From positions 37,684,368 to 37,748,367 of the forward strand of contig NC_052507.1 of the NCBI RefSeq assembly GCF_014356525.2: 64,000 nucleotides of DNA, read 5' to 3'. The notes below the pieces were generated by a model. The model ran no database searches. It saw nothing but the letters and a program-made list of their open reading frames with translations, and was not told the DNA's origin. Source of the stretch: Nilaparvata lugens. Taxonomy: Eukaryota > Arthropoda > Insecta > Hemiptera > Delphacidae. The position numbers were made by a program, and so were the translations under genes. Shown here piece by piece: positions 43,801 through 55,671 of this stretch (position 1 is the first letter of the stretch; the number at the start of each line of letters is the position of its first letter).

Positions 43801-45214
43801 AAAGAGAATATTAGGCTATACTAAAAACATTGCTCATTCCTCTCACTTCTTGCATGTGCGGTTTTACTGCCTATTTTTATGTTTTGTGGCTACAATACTA
43901 TGTTATACATTGCCGAACTTGGCATTATTTGGCTATTCAGCCCATTATTAATCTATTATTTAGGCTGTGGAAATTTTTCTTTCTGAAGAAGAACTTCCTC
44001 ACCAGAGAAAACAGAAGAATTGCTACTGATAATCTCAAGGAGAAAGGAGACCTTCAGCCAATAATTCTCCCTATTAATTCAAATATAATTTTTGTAGCAC
44101 AATGTAAAGTTTCTAATTATTATTTTTCGAATCTTAAACTAGAGTTCCTTTTGTTTTGAACGTTCTACTGAGAGTGTATTGCTCACAATTTCATATTATG
44201 ATGTCCACCAGCAGCTTCACAGGACGGTCACCATACGTACGCGTGAGTGAATAATATATTATTAAGTCCTGATCAGGCACAACTGCCATAATAGTGCGCG
44301 AAAAGGTCAAAATCAATAGTGCATTATCAAATATCTCGACGATTCATAAAAAACCTATTGAAATCTGTAAAGATCGTTCAAAAATCATCACATGAACTCA
44401 AATACTTTCCATTGCAGAAATTACTAATAGTATTAATGAGAAAGACTATTTCATTATTCCAAATAAATGATCAATAGTATCATAAATTTGATTCTGTTTG
44501 TTTGCATCATCTTTTCAAGTGTTTATTTAGTAATAACATTCCAATTATTGTTTAAAATCTGTCGTTCTAAATTTCAAATCTTTGCTTGGAATCGTTATAT
44601 TCCAAGTTATCTTTCAGGTTCTTCAGCTTGCCAATCAAGCTCAATTTATCATAATATGAATCACATACAGAAGAACTGACCTCCTCTATCGCCCTCATAG
44701 ATCACAGAAAATTCTGTGTTTATGTGAGCGAAGGTGGATGTGCTTCTGTTGTGATCCTCTCAAGTCAACAAAAGCCTACATATTCCGGAGCAAAAAAGGG
44801 ATGGATCATGACACGATTTTCACGAAATTTGGTACATAGTAGGTTTATGATACTAGTAGTTCTGTGAACAGTAACCTCGCGCTCAGTAAGTTATATTGAC
44901 CTGTTGTTATGTTTTCTCAAAAATAGATAAATAACTTATCAATTTTAAATGTCTAGAAAAAATCCTAAATAAACATAGAGCTTTCTGTCCTATCGTACCG
45001 TGACGTGTCGTCCCGGAATGTGAGTGTGAGCGCTGTAATCAGGTCTGGCTGCAACCATCTTCTAACGTTGATGGAAAGATACATTTTCAAGATGTTCGAT
45101 GTTTTTGAACGGGTAGTATTATAGTCCACTAGACAGCTGATTCATGATGAATAATTCTAAAGTCTGATTTTCACGGTAATATTGGCGTTCAAAGGAGATT
45201 CCTTTTCCTTGTGT
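43801..45214. other. no confident gene
   Basis: AT-rich. A string CACGAAATTTGGTACATAGT at about 44822-44841 resembles the R2/R3 repeat families. No protein motif is seen. Confidence 0.4.
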
Positions 45215-45425
45215 ATTATCCTTAAAATGCAAAATTTCAAAAAACCGTATTTATACGTCTACGCAAAATTCAAAAAGGAACATACCTGTCAAATTTCACG
45301 AAAATCCATTGCTGCGTTTCGCTGTAAATGCGGAACATAGAAACATAAATATGAACAAACATATAAACATAAAGAGAAATGCAAAATCGTCGACTTGAAT
45401 CTTAGACCTCACTTCACTCGGTCGA
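45215..45425 (-). repeat. interspersed repeat R3, copy 2 (inverted)
   Basis: TTATCCTTAAAATGCAAAAT at the start and CCTCACTTCACTCGGTCG at the end are the inverse of the ends of 31835-32073. The interior is diverged. Confidence 0.55.
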
Positions 45426-46010
45426 TAAAAATTCGATTGCACTAGGTCTCATCCCTGGGAAAAATCGCTGAAGGACATGGAAAAATAATTTATCCTTAGA
45501 AAAACAGATGATAATTTCGTCGTCTGTCGATAACAGAAGATCCGTGTGCCTGTGTGGGAGATCAGCTGTATAATCAATCAGCTTACCGTATCTCACGAGA
45601 AATATGATCTAGAAATTGATTAGACTTGATAAAAATAATCTGATTCGTTTACATGACATGTTATATTATTCTAAATTAGAGTATATCATAATTTTCAAAG
45701 TTAATCATTATTTTACAGTTTTAAGTTTTAGTGAGTGTTTTTCTGTTATTCAATTTGGTTTACAAACAATATAAATCAGAACATTTCTGTTTACAAAAAT
45801 GTTTCGACTGAAAATTTGACCTGAATTCAAGTATATGGAACATAACCTACTTTTTGGAATATTTAGAGTGTATAAATAAAAATTCGGGGAAGAATAAGTT
45901 TTGGGCTGTGCCTGTTAGTCCTTCCCCAATCATTTTAAAGAATTGAGTTCTGTATATCAATAAATAAATAACGAGCGAAGCTTGGTGCCCCGATATTTAT
46001 TAATTATGCG
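45420..46010 (-). repeat. interspersed repeat R2, inverted copy
   Basis: On the minus strand it starts ATATCGGGGCACCAAGCTTC near 46005 and includes the GACGACGAAATTATCATCTG, GTCCTTCAGCGATTTTTCC and GGGATGAGACCTAGTGCAAT blocks. It lacks the usual TTTAATAGTATAG terminus, being joined instead to the R3 copy. Confidence 0.65.
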
Positions 46011-47362
46011 TATGATACAGATATACAATAGTCAGGCAGACAGACTTTGATAAAAGCGAGTTGACGTAAAAAATGTAAATTATGTTGAATATGAGTCAGC
46101 TAAAATCATGTGTCGGCGCTCAAAGTGCTATGTGTGTGATAGCTTCCAATTAGCATCAGCGGTTATAAATGAGTGGCAAAATTGCATGCAATATTGATAA
46201 ACTAGATGATGAATCACACTTTTTCTTCTTATGCCCTTTCAATGTTATTCTGTTATATATCCTGGTAAAAGACGAAGGAGTGAGTAACCTCCGTTGTCCA
46301 ACGAGGTTGATCTGTAAAAAGGTTTAAAAAATGTGTGTTCAAAATATGAAGCTCATTGATCAAATCGTTCAAAAGTTATTGTAGAACATATGGGCACAGA
46401 GGAAAGAAGCACTTTTATGCTTATTCCGTGATATGGGCAAACAGACGGACAACGACTTTGACCTTGAGTGAAAAGTGAAAACTCGTTCAATTAAGCTGAT
46501 TCCATAATTTTCACCAGCTCTGTATAATATTTTCTGCAAGAAAAAAACTGAAAGTTGAGGAAAACCTATATTTGAAAAAGATGGAGCTGTGGATAGCATA
46601 CAGAAGAATATTATTCTGTGATGCAGCCTAAGAAACCATGCCTTAAGTCGGATTTTCATTTTATTGTTTTTTATTCTATCTTCATGGAACACAAAATTCT
46701 GAATAACTCAACACTTGATTCACCTTCTAGTCCGGGCGCAAATGTCATTCCGTAGTCATTTTTGAGTAACAACCGTGGAAGATGTCTCAATTTCTTCGTT
46801 AGGTCTAGCATGGTAAGGATCGTGATGATGATAAGTCGAAATCACAGGCAAACACTTTGGAAACAAGACGGCCGCCAAAATTTTCGGGGTTTTGCTATAT
46901 CGCTTGTAATTTCAATAACCGTTCAAGATATTCAACCGTTTATTTGAACGAAAATATTTTAAAAAACTTCTCCCACAATTCATGTTTCATAAAATTTTCC
47001 TCTAAAACGAGATAGAGACTTTCAAATGGTCTCAATCTTTTCGTTACAATAAGACGAATAAGAATATTGATGATGGAAACAACGAAAATATTCGACATCA
47101 TTAAAAATACAAGATGGCGGTCATTATAGACAGAAATTTTTATATCACTTGTTATTCAGTTATTGTGAGAGATATCGGATTCGTTTTAACACCAAAGTGT
47201 TTAGAATTAACCAAACAATGATGTTCGAGAGAATCATCTCATTTCGACCACTCTTTCTATTATTTATTCAACTTCAAAAACTTGAAACATACATTTTTCG
47301 TGGATTATTGAAAGTTATTCACATTTGTAAATACTTATGATATCCCACTTTTGTATGATTCA
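46011..47362. other. no recognisable feature
   Basis: AT-rich with only short frames lacking motifs. Confidence 0.5.
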
Positions 47363-47711
47363 GGGCCGGTTTCCGAGCTCGCGATTTAGCTAAGTTCTAG
47401 ACTTCAAACAACTCGAGTCAGAAAATTTTCTATCCGAAACGGGGCGTAGTCGCAGTTTTTATGATAATCTCCATTTTCTAATTTCTATAATTGGAAATGA
47501 TTTTCCTCTACGAAATAAAACATTCCTAAATAATTGAAAATAGCTGAGATTTGACACTATTTTCTCTTCATTTTATTTTGTGCTCAATTTTCTAGTTTTT
47601 CGAAATTTAATTCAAACGTGGATTGCGGATTTCAGAAAGCAAATTTTCTGACTCCAGCTGTTCAAAGTCTAGAATTTATTTAGCTAAATCCCGAGCTCAG
47701 AAACCGGGCCT
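47363..47711. mobile_element. MITE with ~75-bp inverted ends
   Basis: GGGCCGGTTTCCGAGCTCG on the left pairs with CGAGCTCAGAAACCGGGCC (minor differences) on the right. Further in, GATTTAGCTAA, TTCTAGACTT and GAGTCAGAAAATTTTCT pair with their inverses. Total about 349 bp with no coding frame. TA follows the right end. Confidence 0.8.
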
Positions 47712-48125
47712 AATGAAATCATGTCCTAATCTAATGAATAAATTATAAAAAAAATAATGTCCTAACCTAATCATTCCAAACTCATCCAGAACTTGATTAA
47801 TCTGACTTATTATTGAGAAGTTTCCTATGAGGATACATGTGATAACTTTAATATTACAAGGTCGGTCGGAAAACGTGCCATTCCGAAATCACACTTCGTG
47901 AACTGAACCTACATGACTTAAACTAGTTATTACCTTCCAAATTCAATCCATGGAATGCTCCCACGCTACTTCAAGTTCTACTTTAGTCTCTCCAGTTTTG
48001 AATTCCCAGAATCAGTAATTCCTCTGCTCATCTATAATCTCTTTCGTCGTCTTTCCTAGAATTCCACTACCACAGTCTGTCAATTAGAGTAATTTGGATT
48101 TGAGATTATGGTAACTACGTTTTGA
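47712..48125. other. no recognisable feature
   Basis: AT-rich spacer. It ends in a T-rich stretch followed by GAG, weakly like a splice acceptor for the next frame. Confidence 0.4.
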
Positions 48126-48377
48126 GAGGTTTCGTGTCAGAGTTGTCAATCCGGTTTGTTACCGTATGAAGTTTCTTCAAATGCAATAAGTGAAGATTTT
48201 CTCACTTTTGAATGTTCAAATATCAATGTCCGAGATAACGTCGAATCTATAATCGTCAATATTCACGGAATCTTTCCTGTAAGGTATATTGATCCTCAAT
48301 CACTTGACGATATCTGTCCATTCATGTCAATGGATGTAAAACCAAGCTCTAACGATTATGATTACTCGGTTAATTGA
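48126..48377 (+). CDS. candidate terminal exon of an unidentified host gene
   Basis: An open frame of about 83 codons ending in TGA at 48375-48377. The peptide includes LPYEVSSNAISEDFLTFEC, then VESIIVNIHGIFPVRYID, and ends SSNDYDYSVN. It has mixed, protein-like composition, unlike the lysine/isoleucine-rich chance frames nearby, and no similarity to the window's repeats. There is no initiator ATG; an in-frame TGA lies at 48123-48125, and a TTTTGAG acceptor-like string abuts it. I do not recognise the protein. It may be a last exon or an old retrotransposon remnant. Confidence 0.3.
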   Translation, partial: EVSCQSCQSGLLPYEVSSNAISEDFLTFECSNINVRDNVESIIVNIHGIFPVRYIDPQSLDDICPFMSMDVKPSSNDYDYSVN

Positions 48378-49272
48378 AATAATTATGTATCGTGCAACAA
48401 ATTCATAACATTTATGTATTGTTCCAATACATCACAGTCATTCAGTCATTGGAAACTGACATCAATTTCACTCAAGATGTACGAAAATGATTGATTCATC
48501 AATAAAATCAATAACCAATGTATAATGAATTTATATTGATAATTTTTTTATGATGACGAATAAGGAGAATGGTGACTATATTAGAATAAATGGATGTTGA
48601 ATTTCAATCGGAGCTTAGAATAAATATAGCCTACTCATAATTGCATACAGAATGATGTTTATGTCATCAATTGTGAAACTGACAAAACCCATGCAATCTA
48701 CTTATACCAAAACGGACCACTGACAACCTACTACATTTGAATTTTCACAACTTCCGAAAACAATGTCGACTTATCATAAGTATTCTTAGCACAACTATTT
48801 TAAATAGCAGATCAATCTTTTTCAACTGGAACTTCCCGAAACGTAGAGAGTCGACAACAGCGGTGGCAGAGAGTTTACATGCCTAAAGTTGAAATTAGAG
48901 GAATGATGGGTGGTGACATAAACAACAAGCCCTGTCGCACGCACTCTATGAATGGGCCAACTTTTGGCGTGAGATAATTTATTAGCACGCAACGCTCAGT
49001 CGAAGAGCAGGCACTGCCTAGAACTGATGATACGTGGAGAAGAACTGTGTGGTTGGTGGCAAGGGGAAGTAATGATATGTGAAGAAGAGCTGTGATTAGA
49101 AGAGGATGTAAGGGAAATAAGGAGGAAGAAAGGAGTGTTAGAAAGAGGAAAAGGATAGTAATTGGCAAAAGAAATATAATAGAATAGAAATATAAAAGAA
49201 TAGAATAGATCGTGTATATCACACTGTCGACTACTCTACTGCTCTGATTTGTATCTAAACCTAAATTGGTGC
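48378..49272. other. no recognisable feature
   Basis: AT-rich, becoming A/G-rich at 49040-49200. Confidence 0.5.
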
Positions 49273-49490
49273 CTACACTAGGATGGGTTTGACTCTGACT
49301 TTGTTATTGAAATCATTTTGGGAGCAGAGGGCTTTGAACCAAGTCATGGTCGCTAGGCTCTTATGACGACTGATGAACATTTTTGCGTGGCCCCTATCAA
49401 ACGCTTCTGAACTGCTGGTTGATTTAGACAGAGCATTACGTGACACTGTTTCTGTCCACGCGTCTGTAAGCATAATCAGAATCACCTTCC
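49273..49490 (-). other. weak coding-like stretch of unknown origin
   Basis: A minus-strand frame reads LIMLTDAWTETVSRNALSKS, then ends with KALCSQNDFNNKVRVKPILV. It is more GC-rich than its surroundings and lies next to an R2 copy. No family is recognised; it may be chance. Confidence 0.15.
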
Positions 49491-49498
49491 CAATTCCA

Positions 49499-49918
49499 TT
49501 CTGAATATCGGGGCACCGAACTTCGCTCGCTATTCTTATTTATTGATAAACAGAACACAATTCTCTAGTATGATCGTGTTTATATTTTACAGGTGGCTAT
49601 ACGTCAGCTTATGAATTTCGGGGATCACAGAATCACTCGCTCACTTTTTACTATCTACAGACGACGGAAGTTTCAGCTGCTTCAGCCAAGGATGAATTAT
49701 CCTTTTAATGTCGTTCAGCGAGTATTCCCAAGGATGAGACCTAGTGCAATCGAATTTTTATATCATAAACCTACTATGTTCCAGATTTCGTGAAAATCGT
49801 TAAAGCCGTTTTCGAGATCCGTCGAACATAAATGAATAACCAAATTAAAAAAAATAAATATAAATAGCCAAATATAAAAATATATACAGATGTTGCTCGC
49901 TTAATATAATAGGATTTC
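49499..49918 (+). repeat. interspersed repeat R2, most complete copy
   Basis: Starts ATATCGGGGCACCGAACTTC and ends TTGCTCGCTTAATATAATAG. Between are ACAGACGACGGAAGTTTCAG, GTCGTTCAGCGAGTATTCC, GGATGAGACCTAGTGCAAT and GTTAAAGCCGTTTTCGAGAT. About 420 bp with no conserved protein; short frames that recur between copies come from shared repeat sequence. Probably a non-autonomous element of a widespread insect family. Confidence 0.7.
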
Positions 49919-50170
49919 GAATTTGACAAAGTATGACTTCATGTTTCTGTAGAGAGCGTAAAAATATAACTAATCCCACATTCGAAACACAATAGAACCA
50001 ATAATATTATTTTTGCACAATAATATTTTTTCGACTTCATGTTGCTATTGAAGGTGTAATAAGATAACGAATCTCACATTCGAGACACAATACAGAATCA
50101 TTAATATTTTTGACATATCGATTGTTATTTTTAACACATTTTCATTCTAATGTGTTGACTCACCTTTAAT

Positions 50171-51000
50171 AAACACTAGCTTACCCGGCGAACTTCGTAC
50201 CTCCAAAAAGTCAATGCATCTCATGCCACACTTGACTTTATTTGGTGAATCATGAAATTTATCTGACAATCAATATTTTCATTCACATCTCAATACGGAC
50301 TTCCTATGTGCTTAGTCATGCAGCATATATTATTCCGAAAACATATTCTTCTCAATCAATTGGTAGTAATATCGATCAGTAAAGTGTTGAATTAAAAAAA
50401 CAAATAGATAGGTTGAATCAGTGTTTCAAGGTATGAATTTAATGTTTTCTTGTTCTTGATTGTCCAGGAAATATGCGATGTACGATGAATTACACAGAAT
50501 CCCATATTCTTTCCATCTTCCATTTTAGGATGGATATAAGCTAAGTTAAATTCAAAAAAATAGTAAATTTTTTTGTCATTCTTCAGTAATTGATAAATGC
50601 AATATGAACAACTCTCTTTCAAGAGATGAATAATTTTTTTGAAACATTTTCCAGTTTCTCGATGATAGGAGTGATAATTATTTGTATAGGTCTTCTAATG
50701 AACGATTATCTACACCAGTCAACTACACTAACTTCAACTCCAAACTACCGTTTCAATACCAGTACACAATTTATCACAGAGTGACGTGTTTATTATACAG
50801 CTGGTAACTTTAGATGCTAAATTATAGGTAGCCGGTCGGCCGAAAAGTTCGAAAACATAGGTCTGTGGAATGGATTAATAAATAATTATTACTAGCCCCC
50901 CTATTAAAATTTCGGGTCAGAAGCCATCCCCAATATTCACACAAAATATTCCCAAAGTTTCATGCCGTTCTGTCAAGTGGTTCTCGAGTCTATAGGGAAC
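50171..51000 (+). repeat. R2-like start and related repeat pieces
   Basis: ACTAGCTTACCCGGCGAACT at 50175 resembles the R2 start. Downstream, AAAGTTTCATGCCGTTCTGT and a GTCAAGTGGTTCTCGAGTCT string (50956-50991) look like the 3' part of a similar dispersed repeat. The middle is unassigned. Confidence 0.4.
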
Positions 51001-51040
51001 AACCAAACTAACAAAATAACACAAAAAATACATTTATTTT

Positions 51041-51042
<2 letters not shown>

Positions 51043-51087
<45 letters not shown>
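51043..51087. repeat. (TA)n microsatellite
   Basis: About 45 bp of TA dinucleotides. Confidence 0.95.
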
Positions 51088-51089
<2 letters not shown>

Positions 51090-51299
51090 ATTATAATAGA
51101 TTAACACAGTACCGTGTAACTTACTATTGAATAAAGCGTGTACTTTAACTATATCCATTCTCTTTACTAAATACATTCAATAAAGTTTTGACAGATACAA
51201 TAGTCTGAATAATGAACTTTTTCAATCCAGAAGCTACGTAGTAATAAGATTAATATATCAAACCAACACCATTCAGAAGAAGAAGGCCGCCTGTAAGAG

Positions 51300-51420
51300 T
51301 TAGAATAGAATAGAATGACTGCCTTTATTTTATACCTGGGAGGGCGAAGTTAGGGCGCAGTCGGCCCTCTCTTAACTTAACCCTCCAATACAATACTAAA
51401 TTATAGTTTAACAAGCAATA
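51300..51420 (-). mobile_element. retroposon 3' end, inverted
   Basis: On the minus strand GGGTTAAGTTAAGAGAGGGC and CCCTAACTTCGCCCTCC are followed by AAAATAAAGGCAG and a TTCTATTCTATTCT tail, the same 3' end as the retroposon at 3213-3520 but with a different tail repeat. Confidence 0.7.
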
Positions 51421-51809
51421 CTCAGTAGAGAAAATAAAACAAAACGATATTTCAAATGAAAAAAGTAAAAAAAGATGATTATAATAATAATAAGTAGAAT
51501 AGTTGAATAAACTTAAAATTAGAGCATTCTTGAAATGTAAAATAACAAAGATCTGTTGGAAAATAAATACAACATTTACGACAGATCGAAAGAGCAAAAA
51601 GAGCAATATGGCTACAAACCTTATGAGAAAGATGAGAAAAAAGGAAATTAATAAATAATTCTTGCATGGAATTAATTTTGAAAGAGAGAAAGAGTATTTT
51701 TTATAGCTGTCTTTAGAGCTCACTTTTAAAGTTGAACTTGATTCTCTTGAAATTACTGTAAAGAAATTAATTTTGAGACTGAATAAAAGAATGTATCATT
51801 AAAAGAAGA

Positions 51810-52380
51810 ATGGAATCAGCATCTCTTATAGGAAACGAAGCATATAGGAGAAGAACTGATGAAGAAGTGGGAATCACTCAGAATTTAGACAATCTCGTTT
51901 CTGAACTTGAAATGATAGCAGAAGAGACTGCTCCAGTGAAGCCTAGGAAGAAATACTTGTGGTGGAATGAGGAATGCAAAATTGCTGTGGAGGCCTTGGA
52001 AATGGAGGCTGTGGAAATGCAACCTTGTGCCTTTGGCTTGGATAAACCACCAAAACAGAAAACGGAAAGATCTTATGAGACTCTAATTCCACAGAGAAAA
52101 GAGACCAGCAAAGTTATCAGAAACACAAATCGAAACTATTACAAAGAGTCTTCAAATCAAATTGAAGAGAATTTTAGAAAGAATAAGTCATGAGACTACT
52201 TCAAGGTGTTTGGAAGATGTCTGAAACGGTTAGAAACTCCAACGCTAATGTTCAAGAGCTCGGAAGGAAGAATGGCTCACAGTAATTCGGAAAATGTTGA
52301 AATACTGGCAGCATATTTCACTAAGCTTTATAATCGTGAGGAGCCCACAGAGTTACCCTAGTCGAAACTGGACAGGGATT
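51810..52380 (+). pseudogene. LINE-E linker upstream of reverse transcriptase
   Basis: ETAPVKPRKKYLWWNEECKI is the usual WWN-E-C motif of LINE linkers. After the stop at 52190-52192 the same frame continues DYFKVFGRCLKRLETPTL and AHSNSENVEILAAYFTKLYN, then another stop near 52360. At least two premature stops are present. Confidence 0.75.
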
Positions 52381-52426
52381 ATTTCCCACACCAGAGCAGG
52401 CAGAGCCACCATCTATCGATGAAGTA

Positions 52427-53611
52427 ATGCAAGCAGTAAAGGAGATGAAGAGTTATAAGGCATGTGGAGAGGACCAGGTTTCTGCAGAATCATGGAAGAA
52501 TTGCAGTCAAAATACATTAACTGAGTTGCATAAACATTTTGTAAGTATATGGAATGAAGAAATGCTTCCAGAGCACTGGACAACTGGTATCATTCATCCA
52601 CTCTTCAAAAAAGGAGGAAGGACAGATCCTAATTACAGGGGAATCACTCTGTTGGACTGTACGTATAAAATTCTTTCCAGAATAATCTTGAATAGATCAA
52701 GAGGTGTATTGGAACCTCAACTAGGGGAATATCAGGGAGGATTCAGGCCTCACAGAAGTTTTGCGGACCAGATTCTGGCTTTGAAGTTGATAATTGAGAA
52801 CTTTAAAATCAATAATAAACAGCTGTTTATAACATTTATTGATTTCAAGAAGGCGTATGATTGCATTCACAGACCAACTTTGTTGAAGATTCTTGAGTAT
52901 TATGGTCTACATCCAAAGTTGATAAAGATTATAGGATTGACTTTGACAAATACACAGTCAAAAGTTAAATTCAGAGGAGAACTTTCTGAACCTTTCTCAA
53001 TAAAGACTGGACTGAGACAAGGAGATGGGCTTTCCCCACTCCTATTCAATATTGCACTGGACTATATAATAAAAATTTGGCAAATAGAAAACCCAGTGAG
53101 TACTAAGATAGGGGTAGGTCGAGACGCAATAAAGTGTAATATACTGGGATTTGCAGATGATCTGGCTGTATTGTCGGTGAATATGAGAGAAGTTAGATAA
53201 CAGATTGAGAGTCTTGAACGAATTTCACAGAAGATTGGTTTGAACATATCGTATGAGAGAACTGAAATTATGGCAACAGATCCTCTCTGTGTGAACAAAG
53301 TCAAAATTAATAATAAAGAATCAAAAGTGGTTGATCATTTCAAGTACTTGGGAGAAATTATTCACTGCAGATTGAAAGAGAACCGAACATGGCAGAACCG
53401 AATAATGAACATGAAGAGAGCCCAACATTTGACTTGGAATATTTACAATGAAAAATGTCTCTCTATAAAATCAAAAATTCGCCACTATAATAGTGTAGTC
53501 CGTCCAGAAGCACTTTATGCGTGTGAAACTCTTTTTCAAATCAGAAATGAGAACAAGGCAGATCAGGTGAGCAAAACAGAGAGACGGTCCATTAATGAAA
53601 GTTATCAATAG
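52427..53611 (+). pseudogene. LINE-E reverse transcriptase
   Basis: Motifs in order: YKACGEDQVSAESWK, GIIHPLFKKGGRTDPNYRGI, GEYQGGFRPHRSFADQI, LFITFIDFKKAYDCIHRP (palm A), TGLRQGDGLSPLLFNIALD and NILGFADDLAVLS (catalytic, about 53140-53175). A stop at 53198-53200 breaks the frame. The continuation (53240-53611) has VDHFKYLGEI and NMKRAQHLTWNIYNEKCLS, the post-palm region, and a frame break near 53530. All catalytic residues are present, but the copy is inactive. Confidence 0.85.
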
Positions 53612-53990
53612 AATGGAGTCTGGAGAATTGCAACCAATCAGACAGTCTATAAGGAAGTAGAGCCCATCCTCAGTATAATGAAAAAACAAAGAATTTCTCA
53701 TTTTTCCATGTTTTGCGAATGCCTGAGAATCGAGTTCTGAAACAGCTTGTAATGCGTAATTTAAAAAAGAGAAAATGTGACAAGTATGTTGATGAACTAA
53801 AACAGGATCTTCAAGAAATAGGCTTGGAAGTTGAGGATGCCATTTATAAAGTGAAAATAACCTTTTACTTAAAACGCACATATTCAATTTGCTTTTCAAA
53901 TGCACAGGGAGATTGTAATCACTGATGCAGAAAGACGACAACGATCTGAGAGAATGAAGAAATATTGGGCTGATCGAAAAGCCAGACAGC
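53612..53990 (+). pseudogene. LINE-E ORF2 C-terminus
   Basis: RMPENRVLKQLVMRNLKKRK, then DELKQDLQEIGLEVEDAIYK and, after a frame break, ITDAERRQRSERMKKYWADR followed by KARQL and a stop near 53995. This basic tail is typical for the end of this LINE type. Confidence 0.7.
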
Positions 53991-54121
53991 TTTAAAACCA
54001 AGGACGTTTTTAGTTGATTGACTTAAGTGGTCCTATGTGGCCAAAAAAGACGAAAAAAAAGATTAATATATAGGAATCAAATATAAGAGATACTCATAAA
54101 TACTTGTATTACTCTTCTTCA

Positions 54122-54580
54122 TCAATTTTTATTATTGAAAGAAGACTTATAAAAGGGACCTTTAAATGGATTGTTCAGCTTTGTGCATGTATCGGGCTGT
54201 GTTTGAGGGTATTGGATTGAAACCTTATCACCTTCTTTGAATTGGATTTGATTTATTTTCTTATCGAAATTTTCTTTCTGTTGTACTTGAGCATAACTCA
54301 TTATTCCTGGCAGAGAATTTCTGATTTCCAGAAGATTCTTCAGAACCTCAGCCCTTTTAGTACCGGTAGGTGCGACCGGTAGGATTGCTATGTCTAAATA
54401 GCTGAGAGGGTGGAATCCATGAAGCAAGTAGAAGGGTGAATAGCCTAACGATGCCTGTTCTGCTGTGTTATAAGCAAAACATACATGACCAATATTCAAG
54501 TGCCAATTATTCTGCTTGTCATTAGATTAGCATCTTAGCATATTCATTGGGGTGGAATTATATCTTTCAGTCACTCCCTT
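54122..54580 (-). pseudogene. Gypsy integrase, C-terminal part
   Basis: After a stop at about 54578 the frame keeps GVTERYNST, containing the third catalytic residue (E). Downstream, FAYNTAEQASLGYSPFYLLH is the conserved end of the integrase core of Gypsy elements, and QIQFKEGDKVSIQYPQTQ and LNNPFKGPFY are the usual C-terminal (SH3-like) region. The core is interrupted near 54520. Confidence 0.75.
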
Positions 54581-55099
54581 TTATCCCTGTGTACTTGGCA
54601 TATAGGAAGACCCAAATTTTTGAGATATTCCTAATGAGAGACACAGCTGATTAAAGAGTTCTGACTTGAAATTTGTCCCATTGTCTAAATGAATGGTTCG
54701 GGGCAATCCATAAAGAGATGCAAAATTCAAAATAAATTCTGCTGTATTTTTGGCATCTATAGCCGTTGTTGGTTCACAATATGCGAAATGAGTCGTGCGA
54801 TCGAGTGCTACAAAAATATATTTGTATCTTCCACCCGAAAGTGACAGTGGTCCACATGCATCAATGCATATAGTGTCGAATGGTTGACTTGCTATAGGGA
54901 TGGGTTTTAATGGACCACCCTGTTTTCCCTTACTTTTTTTAGCTACTTGGCAAGTTGGGCAAGTTAGGCTTTGTTGTTGGATTGAGAATTTATCATGGAT
55001 TATTTTAGAATTAAATTTTTCGTAATTTACCACCATCCTCGCAATGACTATCCCTAAGTAAGAAGGCTGGTGAAGCGTAATTTGACCTCGCTTTCTCAA
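54581..55099 (-). pseudogene. Gypsy integrase: zinc-binding remnant and catalytic core
   Basis: CPTCQVAK is the CC half of the HHCC zinc site; the histidine half is degraded. The core has D in FDTICIDACGPLSLSGG and D in RTIHLDNGTNFKSELF, and a third catalytic residue just past the stop at 54578. YKYIFVALDRTTHFAYCEP is typical of Gypsy integrases. The enzyme would insert the DNA copy into the genome; this copy cannot act. Confidence 0.8.
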
Positions 55100-55129
55100 T
55101 TACATTTGACTTCAATCATGTCATTCATT

Positions 55130-55640
55130 TCAGAGCGTTCTGATGCCGCTAATTTGAATGGTGATAAGAACACAGGTGTATTGTCTGCTAAATTTATATG
55201 TACAGTTTGGAATCAGGAATCAGGAATTTGTCTTTGGAGAAAACATCAGCATATTCGGTTATAAGTTGGGATATTTGTTTGTATGGTGTTTCACCAACAT
55301 TTTTATTGACATAAATTTTCTTATTGTCATGTATTATAATATCGGTATACTCTTTATCATTTGATGGTACTTGTACATCAATTTGGTTAATCTCTTTGAC
55401 TTCCAAGTATTCTGTTCCTTGGATTGATTCTTTGTTTGATTTCAGTTTTATATTTCGCAATTGGGCTCCAATTCTGAGAGTCGAAGGCCTTGGAGAACAA
55501 ATATAACCAATGAATTCAAGTGAAGTGTCTGTAGCTTTAGTGAAAGAGCCATTTATTTTGCATTTATTCAAGTAATGTGGATTTGGTGTGAACAGATAAT
55601 TATTGCAATTCAGGTTCTCAGCATTGTTCTCTACAAACAC
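55130..55640 (-). pseudogene. Gypsy pol: region just before reverse transcriptase
   Basis: ISQLITEYADVFSKDKFLIP is the standard segment preceding the reverse transcriptase in Gypsy elements. A few more residues (SPFKLAASERNEM) follow in the next frame and then the domain ends at the deletion. The preceding 90 residues (NKCKINGSFTKATDTSLEFI and onward) are the protease-RT spacer. Confidence 0.65.
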
Positions 55641-55671
55641 ATCAATCTGTTGATGAGGCTTTAATAGAATA

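Larger units (their letters stand above)
51810..54075 (+). mobile_element. LINE-E: 5'-truncated non-LTR retrotransposon
   Basis: Contains the linker, reverse transcriptase and C-terminus of an ORF2, then a 3' end with CTTAAGTGGTCCTATGTGGC and GACGAAAAAAAAG. The endonuclease is missing. Motif style (GLRQGDGLSPLLFN, GFADDLAVLS) differs from LINE-B/D and LINE-C; it may be RTE-like, but the clade is not settled. Confidence 0.8.

Noticed and set aside
49593..49793. Conserved peptide VFPRMRPSAIEFL seen in two places
   Set aside because: It comes from the R2 interspersed repeat, which carries indels and stops between copies; no evidence of coding.
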